Shown one piece after another: positions 1 to 9,189 of a DNA stretch of 64,000 bases. The position numbers were made by a program, and so were the translations under genes. The stretch comes from Eutrophocola sp964503965. Its GTDB lineage: Bacteria; Pseudomonadota; Gammaproteobacteria; Pseudomonadales; Pseudohongiellaceae. The notes below the pieces were generated by a model. It was not told the origin of the DNA and ran no database searches. It saw only the letters and a program-made list of their open reading frames with translations. Location of the stretch: NCBI GenBank assembly GCA_964503965.1, contig CAZDCK010000008.1:32462-96461 (forward strand). The letters are read 5' to 3'. Numbering within the stretch: position 1 is the first letter of the stretch; each line of letters starts with the position of its first letter.

Positions 1-630
1 TTGCACCATGGCCTGAGCCGCCACAGCTCCTATCTGGCTCAATATGGGGTCCATGATCTGCTCAGCAAGTTCATCGGGATACCCCTGCAGTCCGGACAAA
101 CGCACATCTCCAAGACTGACTTCAGCCGGTGTAGGCAACTTATCTGAAACCAGGGTTCCCCGAATATTTTCCACCAGAATACTGTCGATAATCAGCATGA
201 CCTGGGGAGCCTCGCTTTCTTCCGCAGTGGCAGTTTCTCCACTCTCAAGACGAGCCGTCACTGTATCCATATTGGATGTTCCACCCTCTGACTCATAGAG
301 AACATGGGGACTACGTGCAACCACACTGCGGATATGTACCTGCTCACTGCTCGTATTCTGGAGGTCAATGGCAACAGTAAGCTCATCAAAGCTGACCATA
401 TCCGCATTACTGTAACCCACAGGATTCGAAACGCTGAAGTCAAAAATTGAGGCCGACCCACCGACCAGATCCAGTGACACACTCCCTACGTCAACCTGGG
501 TTCCCAGCGTATTACTACCGGCAGTTTCAATACCCGTCTCTACTATCTTGTCAAGATTACTGAAAAGCAGGACTACCCCACCACCAATTAACGCCACAAC
601 TATAACCAGGCCAATTAACACTTTTTTCAT
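1..630 (-). CDS. AsmA-like/DUF748-type membrane-anchored protein, 3' end outside window
   Basis: The frame is open from an ATG at 628-630 to the window edge, giving 210 codons with no stop, so the C-terminus is missing. A GGAGG Shine-Dalgarno sits six bases before the ATG and fixes the start. Residues 2-23 are MKK followed by one strong hydrophobic helix, which suggests an inner-membrane anchor with a periplasmic body. The rest is polar and beta-rich, with a segment reading TAGSNTLGTQVDVGSVSLDL that resembles the start of AsmA/DUF748 lipid-transport-like proteins. The family assignment rests on that pattern only. It is divergent from the dioxygenase at 798. Confidence 0.6.
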   Translation of the reverse strand, partial: MKKVLIGLVIVVALIGGGVVLLFSNLDKIVETGIETAGSNTLGTQVDVGSVSLDLVGGSASIFDFSVSNPVGYSNADMVSFDELTVAIDLQNTSSEQVHIRSVVARSPHVLYESEGGTSNMDTVTARLESGETATAEESEAPQVMLIIDSILVENIRGTLVSDKLPTPAEVSLGDVRLSGLQGYPDELAEQIMDPILSQIGAVAAQAMVQ

Positions 631-797
631 TTTTTCCTCCATTCTCCCGGCCCGGGGCTGGAATGAATTCATCTTAACCAGGGGTCGCTTGATTTCAGGC
701 AAACGGACGAGTAATCCAATAATACAAATTTGAAAGACGGTTGTGTATGATTGGCGCAGAAATACAGGCAAGTATCAAAAATAACAAGGCTCTTACC

Positions 798-1706
798 ATG
801 CAATTCTACCCTCCTGAATACTACAACGATGAACTCAATGGTTATACCGCTATCAAGACAGTTCCCCTGGCCAGTGCCATGGGGGCGGAAATCCAGGGGG
901 TGGATATTGCCAACATCACTGACGAACAGTTTGAGCAGGTCAGGGATGCGCTCTTCCGGTACAAGATGATCTATTTCCGTCATCAGACCAATATGACCAT
1001 TGAAGACCAGGAGTCGCTGACTCTGCGCTTTGGGGAATTTGGTACTGATGCCTATACAAGCGGTATTGAAGGCCATCCGAATGTTCAGCGCCTGATCAAG
1101 GAAGCAAGTACTGTGGTGGACTGGATTTTCGGGGATGGCTGGCATGTGGACTCTCCATTTATGGAAAGGCCCCCTTCAATCAGCCTGTTGCAGTCACTTG
1201 ATATCCCTCCCTACGGTGGAGATACCTGGTGGACCAATGCCCAGCTCGCCTATGAATTGCTCAGCGACAAGATGAAAGAAGTCATTGCCGACCTCAGGGT
1301 TCACATGTCCGCTGCATGGGTCCTGTCCAATGTGACCAAGGAAAAACCTAAAATGAACGACCTCAGTGTCGGCGAAATTGAACTCTCACTCGACCAGAAG
1401 AAAATGGTGGAGGGCTGGTTCCATCCCATAGTTCGTACTCATCCGGAAACCGGCAAGAAGAGTCTTTACTGTGATTGCTCCTACAGCCTCGGTATCGAAG
1501 GCATGACACAGGATGAATCCAAACCCCTACTGGATTTCCTGGGCGCCTGGATCACCCGTGAAGAGTTCAACTGCCGGCTGCGCTGGGAGCCAAATATGCT
1601 GGTTATCTGGGACAATCGCCAGTGCCTGCATAAAGCGTTCAATGATTATGACGGCTACCGTCGCGAAATGATTCGTACCATCGTCAATGGTGAAGTACCT
1701 GTGTGA
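798..1706 (+). CDS. TauD/TfdA family Fe(II)/2-oxoglutarate dioxygenase
   Basis: This is a 302-residue protein of the taurine/2,4-D dioxygenase family, which couples oxidation of a small organic acid to decarboxylation of 2-oxoglutarate. The facial triad is visible: H116 and D118 in GWHVDSPF, and the distal H278 in QCLHKAFNDYDGYRR, followed by the arginines that bind 2-oxoglutarate. The N-terminal GAEIQGVDI is typical of the family. I chose the ATG at 798 because it leaves the usual short leader before that motif; TTG 741 and ATG 747 are possible upstream starts. Family members act on taurine, alkyl sulfates, phenoxyacetates and others, so the substrate is unknown. It stands alone, divergent from the AsmA-like gene. 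Confidence 0.88.
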   Translation: MQFYPPEYYNDELNGYTAIKTVPLASAMGAEIQGVDIANITDEQFEQVRDALFRYKMIYFRHQTNMTIEDQESLTLRFGEFGTDAYTSGIEGHPNVQRLIKEASTVVDWIFGDGWHVDSPFMERPPSISLLQSLDIPPYGGDTWWTNAQLAYELLSDKMKEVIADLRVHMSAAWVLSNVTKEKPKMNDLSVGEIELSLDQKKMVEGWFHPIVRTHPETGKKSLYCDCSYSLGIEGMTQDESKPLLDFLGAWITREEFNCRLRWEPNMLVIWDNRQCLHKAFNDYDGYRREMIRTIVNGEVPV

Positions 1707-1810
1707 AAATGGTCGACTGTACCTCTCTATGATTGGGTCTTCTTGAGCCGTTTGCAGTGCGTATGCTTTGCTAGTATTTTGATGTACTCCTGTCGCCCAG
1801 AGAGATTACT

Positions 1811-3193
1811 TTGTCCGGTCGTTTTTTCGGAAAATCATCCACTACTTCTGCCAGACCTGACCTGGTCAATGATCCGGTTGGCCTGACACTCTTTCGTACC
1901 GCGGTACCGACCACCGTCGGTGCCATTGCCATGATCCTCTTTTACCTGGCTGACACCTGGTTTATCAGCCTGCTCGGTACCGGTGAACTGGCCGCCCTGG
2001 GCTTTACTTTCCCTGCCACTATCCTGATAACCTACCTGGGAGTTGGCCTGGGCATCGGTACCTCTGCCACTGTGGCACGGGCCATCGGTGAAAAAAACCA
2101 GACAAAATCGGTGGAAATGACCTTTGCCGCCATTCTTCTGGGATTTGGTTTTGGCATACTGATCGTTTTCCCGACAATTGCCTCAATTGATTCCGTTTTC
2201 ACCCTGATGGGTGCCTCAGAGGAAACCCTGGTACTGATAAGGGAGTTCATATCAGTCTGGTGCCTTGGTATTCCATTCTTCCTGGTGCAGTTTGCCGGTA
2301 CCGCTGTGATGCGTGCCAGTGGTAATTCAAGGCTGCAGGGAAAGCTCATGATGCTGGGAGCGGCCGTTAATGCCGTGCTGGATCCACTCTTTATATTCGG
2401 AGCCGGGCCGGTACCGGCCTTTGGCATTCAGGGGGCAGCCATTGCCACAGTGATTACCTGGGTGCTGGCCAATATTTTCATTCTCTATCACTTGAGTATT
2501 AAAGAGGCACTTTTCAGGTTTATATGGTCCGGACTGGATAAACTGCTTGCCGACTGGGCTATCCTGATGAGAATCACCATTCCTGCTGCCATCGCCAATA
2601 TGATTACCCCGATGGCAACCGGCATCATTACAGCGACTCTGGCCAATTACGGAGCCCAGGCTGTAGCCGGATTCGGCGTGGTGATGCGCATTGAAGCCCT
2701 GGTATTGATCGTCGTGCTGGGGATGTCGATGAGTCTTCCCCCCTTTATCAGCCAGAATTTTGGCGCTCATGCCTTTGACCGGGTCAGGACAGGATTGCGA
2801 CAGTCTCTGAAGTTTGTACTCTGCCTGCAGTGCATCCTCTATGTAATCGTTGCTCTGGCGGCACCAATCATAGCCGGTATATTTTCTGACGAACCCGGGG
2901 TGACTGATGTGATTGTCACCATCCTGAGAATTCTTCCTGCAAGTTATGCATTCCAGGGAATGGTTGTTCTAAGCGCCTCCAGTTTTAATGCGCTGCACGC
3001 CCCGAGGAATGCCTTGATCTGTAGCCTGCTCCGCTTCTTTGTTTTTTACGTCCCACTCGCACTGCTTGGCGTAAAACTGGGCGGTATAAAAGGATTATTT
3101 ATCGGCGCAGCTATCGGTAATCTCCTTGCAGGACTGTTGATCACCTGGTGGATACACCGCTACACGCGCACTCTCTCCCGGATATCCCCATAA
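1811..3193 (+). CDS. MATE family efflux transporter
   Basis: A 460-residue polytopic protein with about 12 hydrophobic helices in two similar halves. The first half opens with a PTTVGAIAMILFYLADTWFI stretch, where MATE exporters carry the P-x-(8)-N/D-x-x-D-x-x-F/W motif. MATE proteins export cationic drugs or metabolites in exchange for Na+ or H+. The start is a TTG preceded by GAGAG; the first helix follows about 25 residues later, as usual for the family. It is not in an obvious operon, and nothing nearby indicates a substrate. Confidence 0.88.
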   Translation: MSGRFFGKSSTTSARPDLVNDPVGLTLFRTAVPTTVGAIAMILFYLADTWFISLLGTGELAALGFTFPATILITYLGVGLGIGTSATVARAIGEKNQTKSVEMTFAAILLGFGFGILIVFPTIASIDSVFTLMGASEETLVLIREFISVWCLGIPFFLVQFAGTAVMRASGNSRLQGKLMMLGAAVNAVLDPLFIFGAGPVPAFGIQGAAIATVITWVLANIFILYHLSIKEALFRFIWSGLDKLLADWAILMRITIPAAIANMITPMATGIITATLANYGAQAVAGFGVVMRIEALVLIVVLGMSMSLPPFISQNFGAHAFDRVRTGLRQSLKFVLCLQCILYVIVALAAPIIAGIFSDEPGVTDVIVTILRILPASYAFQGMVVLSASSFNALHAPRNALICSLLRFFVFYVPLALLGVKLGGIKGLFIGAAIGNLLAGLLITWWIHRYTRTLSRISP

Positions 3194-3301
3194 AGCCCTG
3201 CCCTGTCGGACAGCAATCATGAACAATATGACTTTTGAGGTTAGCCTTTTCCCGCCGGCTTGATTACCATTGCCATTTTTCAAGCACCGGTAATCACCAT
3301 C

Positions 3302-3721
3302 ATGACCTCTACCCTGATTTCCCGCAGCCACTGTATGTTCATTTTAGTATTATTGTTTTCCATGGCAGCAGCTTCCTCTGTAACCGCCCAGGAAACCGTC
3401 CATTTCTCTACAGATCAGGTGGAAGCCGGGCAGGCGATTTACCGGGAAACCTGCCAGATCTGTCATGGCAATCGGCTCAGTAATGGGCAATTTGGCACCC
3501 CGCTGAGAGGCAGTTTTTTCAGGAACAACTGGAAAGGAAAAACTCTTGGTGAACTACTGCAGCATACATGGGAAAAAATGCCACCTGACAATGTTCAATC
3601 TCTAAGCAGGGAGCAGGTGGCAAGTGTCATCGCCTTCATATTTTCAAGAAATAACCTGGAAGCCGGTGAAATACCCATGAAACCTGATCCTTCCCAGGCC
3701 ACACCGCTGCCCTGGGAATAA
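3302..3721 (+). CDS. small monoheme cytochrome c, exported
   Basis: From ATG 3302 the product is 139 residues. It has a signal peptide (hydrophobic FILVLLFSMAAASS ending in VTAQ) and one class I heme site C51-Q-I-C54-H55. M93 in KMPPDN is a good candidate axial methionine. The mature domain of about 100 residues fits a periplasmic electron carrier. The start is uncertain: TTG 3260 and ATG 3335 are in frame and none has a clear Shine-Dalgarno. It is convergent with the beta-propeller gene at 3736, with only 14 bases between the stops. The redox partner is unknown. Confidence 0.82.
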   Translation: MTSTLISRSHCMFILVLLFSMAAASSVTAQETVHFSTDQVEAGQAIYRETCQICHGNRLSNGQFGTPLRGSFFRNNWKGKTLGELLQHTWEKMPPDNVQSLSREQVASVIAFIFSRNNLEAGEIPMKPDPSQATPLPWE

Positions 3722-3735
3722 ACCAGGAAGACGTC

Positions 3736-4653
3736 TCAGAGCTTGATAAACGCCAGGGCATTATTGGGGTTCAATGGAATCACCAGTTGCTTCTGCACCG
3801 AGTCATAGCACATGGACGCAGCACTGGGGACCCCTGTAGCAATCACTGCAGCAGGCTGTCCTGCACGAATCCTGGAAACACTGCCAAAACGCACACTACT
3901 AACATACTTGGTGCCATCCTCCGTCACCACGACTCCATCATTACCACCTTCAGCAGCGTATTCCGTATTGATGACATCACCTGCCGGGTTGTAGGTGATG
4001 ACTGCATTATCACCAATATTGACCACAACAATGTTGCCATCATTATCCACCGCGACGCCATTAGGCACATTGATGGGACCGCCTTCGGCAAACACTGAAC
4101 TCTGTCCATCGGCTGTCACCTTGTAAATCAATTCCGGTTCCCTGGAATTGGAAATATAGGCCGTGCCGTCTTCGCCTACACCTATACCATTCAGAATGGT
4201 GCTGCCTGCGACAGCAATGTTGTCCAGAGGTCTGCCGGTGACCAGGTCAAACGTCCTCAGGTAACCGCTATCCACGGTATACAGCACACCATTGCGAACC
4301 GCACTTCCCAGAGGGTCAATCAGTTCAAGCCCATCCCGGGTAGCTCCTATCCATTTGGGAGTATGCACACTGCCGTCAGGATTAATAAGGGAAACAAAGC
4401 CATCAGCCTGAGCACCCTCGCCCCTGTTACCCGCGTTCATGGCCAGAATAAGATTCTTTTCCGGATCGAAGGTACAGCTTTCTGTAAAATGAAAGCTGCC
4501 GAAGACTTTCACATTTTCCGACATCGGCATATGAACGCCAGCTTCATTGATAGAGCCCAGCGGTTCCCCCGCCGCAAACTCCTGTGCAGTCACTGGCAGG
4601 GCTAGGGATCCAAGTATCATTGCAGTGATTGTCATACCAGTGAAATTTTTCAT
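3736..4653 (-). CDS. exported SMP-30/NHL-like beta-propeller protein
   Basis: A 305-residue protein that starts at ATG 4653, preceded by GGAGAG seven bases upstream; the in-frame codons before it (to 4689) are unlikely to be used. Residues 1-24 form a signal peptide ending VTAQ. The body is a series of repeats of the form (D)GxxYxS/VD/NxxxxxIxxxxxxG, for example VDNDGNIVVVNIGDNAVITY, typical of six-bladed SMP-30/gluconolactonase or NHL propellers. Such proteins are lactonases or simple binding scaffolds. I cannot identify metal ligands with confidence, so no reaction is assigned. It lies 64 bases downstream of the FAD oxidoreductase gene on the same strand and could be co-transcribed with it. 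Confidence 0.72.
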   Translation of the reverse strand: MKNFTGMTITAMILGSLALPVTAQEFAAGEPLGSINEAGVHMPMSENVKVFGSFHFTESCTFDPEKNLILAMNAGNRGEGAQADGFVSLINPDGSVHTPKWIGATRDGLELIDPLGSAVRNGVLYTVDSGYLRTFDLVTGRPLDNIAVAGSTILNGIGVGEDGTAYISNSREPELIYKVTADGQSSVFAEGGPINVPNGVAVDNDGNIVVVNIGDNAVITYNPAGDVINTEYAAEGGNDGVVVTEDGTKYVSSVRFGSVSRIRAGQPAAVIATGVPSAASMCYDSVQKQLVIPLNPNNALAFIKL

Positions 4654-4717
4654 CGAATATCTCTCCATTCCGGGCGAGTCCGGGTTCATTTAATCAGTGC
4701 TTTCGTACAATATGATG

Positions 4718-6097
4718 TTATCCGGGCAGAACCCTTCCGGCGTTCAGAATGCCTTTGGGATCCATGGCCTGTTTCAGGGTCTTCATCAGGGTGATTTCCT
4801 CTTGAGACCGTGAGTGCTGCAGGTACTGTATTTTCTGTGCCCCGATACCATGCTCTGCTGTCACCGCACCATTGTAATCACCGGTAACCCGGTAAACGAT
4901 ATCGTACATCTGCGGGACATCATCATGACTGCCTGTATAACACATGAAATGGAGATTGCTGTCAGCAATGTGGCCGAACACCATCATTTTTGCTTCAGGC
5001 AGTGCAGCCGTTACTTCTTTTTCCACCTGCTCAAGGAACGCCGTCATTGAAGATATCGGTACACTGATATCGAAATTGGCAGTGTCCCTGATAAAGGCGC
5101 CTATTTCACCAACACCGTCCCGGATACTCCAGAACGCCTTCCGGTCTTTTTCTGAATTCGCAATCAATGCATCAACAACCAGCTCCGATTCCATGGCTTC
5201 AGACAGGGAATTCATGAAAAGCTCCGCATCTTTCTCAGTATCACCGCCTTCAAGCTCCGTCAGGACATAGTAACGGTGCTTACTGTCAAAAGGTGATTCC
5301 AGGCTTTCAACATTAGCGGTAATAAAGTCAAAGTAGGAGTCCCACATCACTTCAAACGCACTCAACTGACCGCTGAAATCACGGCTGAGCTTATGTAATA
5401 GGGATACGACATTATCAAAGTTTTCCACGGCCAACAGGGCAGTATTGCGACTGACAGATTTCGGAAAAAGTCTGAGAACGGCTCTGGATACCACACCAAG
5501 CGTCCCTTCCGTTCCGATAAACAGGTGCTTGAGGTCATAACCGGAATTGTTTTTCAGCATCTTGTTCATGGAAGAGATAATCGTCCCATCGGCCATGACA
5601 GCTTCCAGCCCCATCACCAGGGCACGTGCCATCCCGAAACGCAGTACCTGGTTACCTCCGGCATTGGTGGAGATATTGCCACCGATATTGCAGGTGCCGC
5701 GGGCTCCCAGGTCCAGAGGAAAAATAAATCCGGCTTCTTCCGCTGCTTCCTGAATAACCTGGAGTGGCGTACCTGCCTTGACGGTCATGGTCATGGCATC
5801 CCTGTCCAGCTCTTCAATGCCATTCAGGCGTTCCAGGTTAATGGCAATTTCACCGGACTTGGGAATACCACCCCCGGTAAGTCCTGTCAGGCCACCCTGA
5901 ACCACCACAGGCTGATCATGTTCATGGCATAAAGCCAGTGTGGCAGACAGTGCCTGGGGCGTTGCAGGGCGAACTACAGCACCGGGTTTACAGGGCGCGT
6001 CCGCGGACCAGTCGTGCTGGTATTTTTCTGAAATCCGCTCACCGGTTAATACATCGTTATCCTGAATGGCTTCAAGGGAATTGATCAGTTCCTGCAT
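4718..6097 (-). CDS. FAD-linked 2-hydroxyacid oxidoreductase (GlcD/D-lactate dehydrogenase family)
   Basis: A 459-residue flavoenzyme of the FAD-binding type 4 (PCMH) family with no signal peptide. The FAD pyrophosphate loop is GGLTGLTGG at residues 68-76, followed by IGGNISTNAGG (about 137-147) and the GTEGTLGVVSRA segment. The C-terminal FAD-oxidase_C half ends with the active-site EHGIG motif. Relatives oxidise glycolate, D-lactate or D-2-hydroxyglutarate and pass electrons to the quinone pool or a cytochrome; which substrate is used here cannot be told from sequence. The next gene upstream on the same strand (6165) is a D-glycerate 3-kinase-like enzyme, so a role in two- or three-carbon hydroxyacid metabolism is a fair inference. 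Confidence 0.85.
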   Translation of the reverse strand: MQELINSLEAIQDNDVLTGERISEKYQHDWSADAPCKPGAVVRPATPQALSATLALCHEHDQPVVVQGGLTGLTGGGIPKSGEIAINLERLNGIEELDRDAMTMTVKAGTPLQVIQEAAEEAGFIFPLDLGARGTCNIGGNISTNAGGNQVLRFGMARALVMGLEAVMADGTIISSMNKMLKNNSGYDLKHLFIGTEGTLGVVSRAVLRLFPKSVSRNTALLAVENFDNVVSLLHKLSRDFSGQLSAFEVMWDSYFDFITANVESLESPFDSKHRYYVLTELEGGDTEKDAELFMNSLSEAMESELVVDALIANSEKDRKAFWSIRDGVGEIGAFIRDTANFDISVPISSMTAFLEQVEKEVTAALPEAKMMVFGHIADSNLHFMCYTGSHDDVPQMYDIVYRVTGDYNGAVTAEHGIGAQKIQYLQHSRSQEEITLMKTLKQAMDPKGILNAGRVLPG

Positions 6098-6164
6098 GTA
6101 ATTTCCTGTCCTGTTACTGTCTATACTGTGCGCGAGCCGGCCCCGGGGATATCACCGTTAATAG

Positions 6165-7061
6165 TCAGAGGCGCTTTTCAATGGTTTGATTGTCGGTAAG
6201 TTGAAATACCACATCGGCTTTTTCCGGCAGGGTTTTCAGGCCATACCGTGTGACGCGTTCATAATGCTGAATAAAGCGCTTTAACTCATGTGTCGACATT
6301 ATCCTGTTTTCCGCTTCCCTGCCCTCATCCTGTGCCACTTTTTCCGCCAGCTTATCTTCCTGGTTCTGGCGCCACTCGTAAACCTTTTCAAAACAGGGGG
6401 CCTTCAGCATAACCAGAAAATCCACCTGATTGTAAAATGTCTGGTAATTCTTGCGTATGGCCTGGTTGACAAAGGTTCTCCATACCCCATCACTGTCTTC
6501 ATCAGCTTCCAGGGCGTTCACTGGCTGAACCAGTGTGGCATCCGGCTGGTCATCAATAGACAGACACCATCCTTCCAGAATGATAACGTCCACGGGAGCA
6601 CTCACACATTCCCAGGCCTCTTTTGGAAAGCGGTCATCCACGGCCTTGTCAAAGCGTGGCACCTGCACCTGTCCCGACCTCTTCAATGCTGACAATGTAT
6701 CCATCGCCAGCGACACATCATGGGTACCAGGTACTCCCCGGGTTGCAAGGAGAGGGTGGACCGATTCTGCAAGTTGCTGACGCTCAGCATGGGTTAGATA
6801 AAAGTCATCAATGGATAAACTGACACAACGCAATCCCAGCATGGCCTTGAGCAGTGTTTCAATCAGGGCGGCCAGTGTGGATTTACCACTACCCTGGCTA
6901 CCACTGATTCCTATGACAAAGGGACCATCATGGCTACTGATCTGCTGGAGGACTTCCTCCACCATGGGCAGAAACCAGTGTTCTACTGTATGGGCATATG
7001 CTGCCGGTAAATGCTCCTTTTCGATAAAGGCTTCAATGACTGTTTTCAATGAGGGATTCAT
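6165..7061 (-). CDS. P-loop kinase, D-glycerate 3-kinase (GLYK) type
   Basis: A 298-residue cytoplasmic kinase. The Walker A motif is GSQGSGKS at residues 54-61, and SIDDFYLTHAERQQLA follows, a signature shared by plant-type glycerate 3-kinases and yeast YGR205W-like enzymes. Further on, VIILEGWCLS forms the Walker B-like strand. The family phosphorylates D-glycerate to 3-phosphoglycerate; related P-loop enzymes act on pantothenate or uridine, but those lack the long insert around residues 175-235 seen here. It sits 67 bases upstream of the GlcD-type gene on the same strand, a pairing that would channel glycolate or glycerate carbon into lower glycolysis. Confidence 0.8.
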   Translation of the reverse strand: MNPSLKTVIEAFIEKEHLPAAYAHTVEHWFLPMVEEVLQQISSHDGPFVIGISGSQGSGKSTLAALIETLLKAMLGLRCVSLSIDDFYLTHAERQQLAESVHPLLATRGVPGTHDVSLAMDTLSALKRSGQVQVPRFDKAVDDRFPKEAWECVSAPVDVIILEGWCLSIDDQPDATLVQPVNALEADEDSDGVWRTFVNQAIRKNYQTFYNQVDFLVMLKAPCFEKVYEWRQNQEDKLAEKVAQDEGREAENRIMSTHELKRFIQHYERVTRYGLKTLPEKADVVFQLTDNQTIEKRL

Positions 7062-7151
7062 GGATTACTACAGATCCGGTATCAGGCGTTTCTTGCCATT
7101 GTAGCAGATGTTATTTATCCTTCTCCTGCCTCCATCAATTATAATTATCCC

Positions 7152-8087
7152 ATGTACACCGCCTTCAGACGCCTGATTCAGATACTCTTTTTATCCCTGA
7201 CAACCTTGGTCAGCCAATTGTGTTTTCCTGCTGCGGAGGATGGCGATGAAACACGCGTCATCATACTTGGTACAGGTACTCCCGTACCCGATCCGGAACG
7301 TTCCGGCCCCGGGGTAGCCATTATTACCAATGGTGAAGCCTACGTTTTCGATGCCGGCGGTGGAATGGTTAAAAGCGCCATGAAAGCCTGGGGTAAATAT
7401 GATCTCCCTGAACTCTACCCCCAGGACATCAAGTACCTGTTCATAACCCATCTGCACAGTGATCATATTCATGATATTGCCGAACTGGCAGGCCACCGCT
7501 GGTGGGGACGCAAGCAGCGCCTGTCCGTGTACGGACCCACAGGGCTCAATGACTATACTGACAACATGCACAGGATGCTGGCCATCGAAGCGGATATAAG
7601 GGCTGCAGGAACCCCGGAACAACTGGTGACTGACCGACAGGGCTATCTCACGCAGCCCACAGAAATTAGCGAAGGCATCGTATTCAGGAACGATGATATT
7701 ACTGTTGAGGCTTTTTCCGTGCCACATGGTCATATCAAGCCCGCTTTCGGCTACCGGGTGACCACTAAAGACAGGACCATTGTCATTTCCGGGGATACTA
7801 CCTACAGTGACACTCTCGCCGAAAAGGCCCGCGGAGCCGATCTGCTGATCCATGAAGTTTATAGCGGTAGACAGCTCAGCCAGCAGTCTGAATTCTGGCA
7901 GCAGTATCATGGCCGCTCCCATACCAGTGCCGCCCAGGTGGGACAGGTAGCCGCAGCAGCCCAGCCCGGCCAGGTCGTGCTTTACCATATCCTGTTTTTC
8001 AGTGCCTCAGCCGAGGATATCGTCAATGAGGTCAAGGAACACTTCGACGGCAAAGTCGTACTGGCCAATGATCTGGATATGTTTTGA
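7152..8087 (+). CDS. exported MBL-fold metallo-hydrolase (RNase Z/arylsulfatase-like)
   Basis: A 311-residue protein with a signal peptide (about residues 1-27) and an intact metallo-beta-lactamase motif H100-L-H102-S-D104-H105. Later ligands are also present: the H of SVPHGH, the D of VISGDTTYSD, and a C-terminal HI in VVLYHI. The IILGTGTPVPDPER opening and HGRSHTSA segment are those of the RNase Z/arylsulfatase-like branch, but the export signal argues against tRNA processing and favours a periplasmic esterase, sulfatase or lactonase. It begins 90 bases from the divergent kinase gene and is followed after 19 bases by the glycosyltransferase. Confidence 0.85.
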   Translation: MYTAFRRLIQILFLSLTTLVSQLCFPAAEDGDETRVIILGTGTPVPDPERSGPGVAIITNGEAYVFDAGGGMVKSAMKAWGKYDLPELYPQDIKYLFITHLHSDHIHDIAELAGHRWWGRKQRLSVYGPTGLNDYTDNMHRMLAIEADIRAAGTPEQLVTDRQGYLTQPTEISEGIVFRNDDITVEAFSVPHGHIKPAFGYRVTTKDRTIVISGDTTYSDTLAEKARGADLLIHEVYSGRQLSQQSEFWQQYHGRSHTSAAQVGQVAAAAQPGQVVLYHILFFSASAEDIVNEVKEHFDGKVVLANDLDMF

Positions 8088-8106
8088 CAGCGTTCATTAA
8101 TTGACG

Positions 8107-9162
8107 ATGAACTCCTGCTTCCATCCAGAAGTCACTGCCGCCATCATCAACTATGGCAGTCCCGGGGACGCCACCGAACTCGTCAACAGGCTTGCTGGTG
8201 AAGTCGCCGCCACGTTCGTGGTAGACAACAGCAACGATCTGGATGACAGTTTTTCCTCGGTGGGAAATACCTGCGTAATCAAACCCGGTAAAAACCTGGG
8301 ATTTGGCGCAGCAGTGAATCTGGCCGCCGACAAGGCCGAGTCTCGATGGCTATTGATACTCAACCCGGATGTGCGTCTGAAGCGTCATTGCCTGTCCAGG
8401 CTTGTGGAGGCATCCCGAGACCTGCATGCCCCGCTGTGCGGTCCGAGATTTTACTGGGACGATGCCTGTACATTTCAGCTGCCACCGGCACTAGGACATC
8501 CTCTCTGGCTTCTCTCAGACCGCCACGTCCCGAATATGACTGTCGGTAAGACACCGAATATCAGTGCAATGGCGATTGTCCGGCATGAACGCTTCTGGCA
8601 GGAGCGGGCCCCTTTCAGTGAACCGGTACTGTCTGGTGCCTGTTTGCTGGTAGACAATCACTGGTTTCGCCAGAACAAGATGCCCATTTTCGATGAGGAT
8701 TTTTTCCTCTATTACGAAGATACCGATTTGTGTGGGCGCCTCATGCGCAAAGGTGTGATACCAGTCTGCGTGGCAGGTGCTAACGCCGTTCATTACTGGA
8801 ATCAGTCATCAGAACCTCCGGAAAGCAAAACCAGGCTTATGAGGGATAGCGAAAAACTCTTTCTGGAAAAGTATTATCCCAATGGCGCTCCACCCATGCC
8901 CAGTAGTGGCCCGTCAGCGTCATTTGAGGAACTGGGTGTCTTCTCATCCTCACCTGTGCTGCCTTTACCTGTTGGCACTGATGCTCTTGATCTTGGCGTT
9001 CAGGAGGATTTCATTGTGTTTGCCAGAACCACTATCAGGAAATCTGAATTCACTTTTTCAAGTCCGATATGGAAACGTCTCAGACCAGGGCCCTATTTAC
9101 TGAGAGCGATGGATGCGACGGGTAATCCGTTGCAATACTGGCGTCTGGAAAAACAGGGCTGA
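8107..9162 (+). CDS. glycosyltransferase family 2
   Basis: A 351-residue cytoplasmic GT-A enzyme. After a NYGSPGDATELV opening and VVDNSND comes GKNLGFGAAVNLA, then LILNPDVRL, where NPDV (86-89) is the metal-binding DxD equivalent of rhamnosyltransferase-like GT2 enzymes. YYEDTDLCGRL carries the conserved acidic ED motif of the acceptor site. The C-terminal 80 residues are not recognisable. I use ATG 8107 rather than the in-frame TTG 8101. It is followed after 27 bases by a small sulfotransferase on the same strand, so the pair may decorate a surface glycan. Confidence 0.8.
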   Translation: MNSCFHPEVTAAIINYGSPGDATELVNRLAGEVAATFVVDNSNDLDDSFSSVGNTCVIKPGKNLGFGAAVNLAADKAESRWLLILNPDVRLKRHCLSRLVEASRDLHAPLCGPRFYWDDACTFQLPPALGHPLWLLSDRHVPNMTVGKTPNISAMAIVRHERFWQERAPFSEPVLSGACLLVDNHWFRQNKMPIFDEDFFLYYEDTDLCGRLMRKGVIPVCVAGANAVHYWNQSSEPPESKTRLMRDSEKLFLEKYYPNGAPPMPSSGPSASFEELGVFSSSPVLPLPVGTDALDLGVQEDFIVFARTTIRKSEFTFSSPIWKRLRPGPYLLRAMDATGNPLQYWRLEKQG

Positions 9163-9189
9163 AAACTGCATTCCAAGGATCTCACCAAT

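Noticed and set aside
3787..4605. Several plus-strand open frames opposite the beta-propeller gene.
   Set aside because: The minus-strand gene has a signal peptide, a Shine-Dalgarno and repeat structure; the antisense frames have none.
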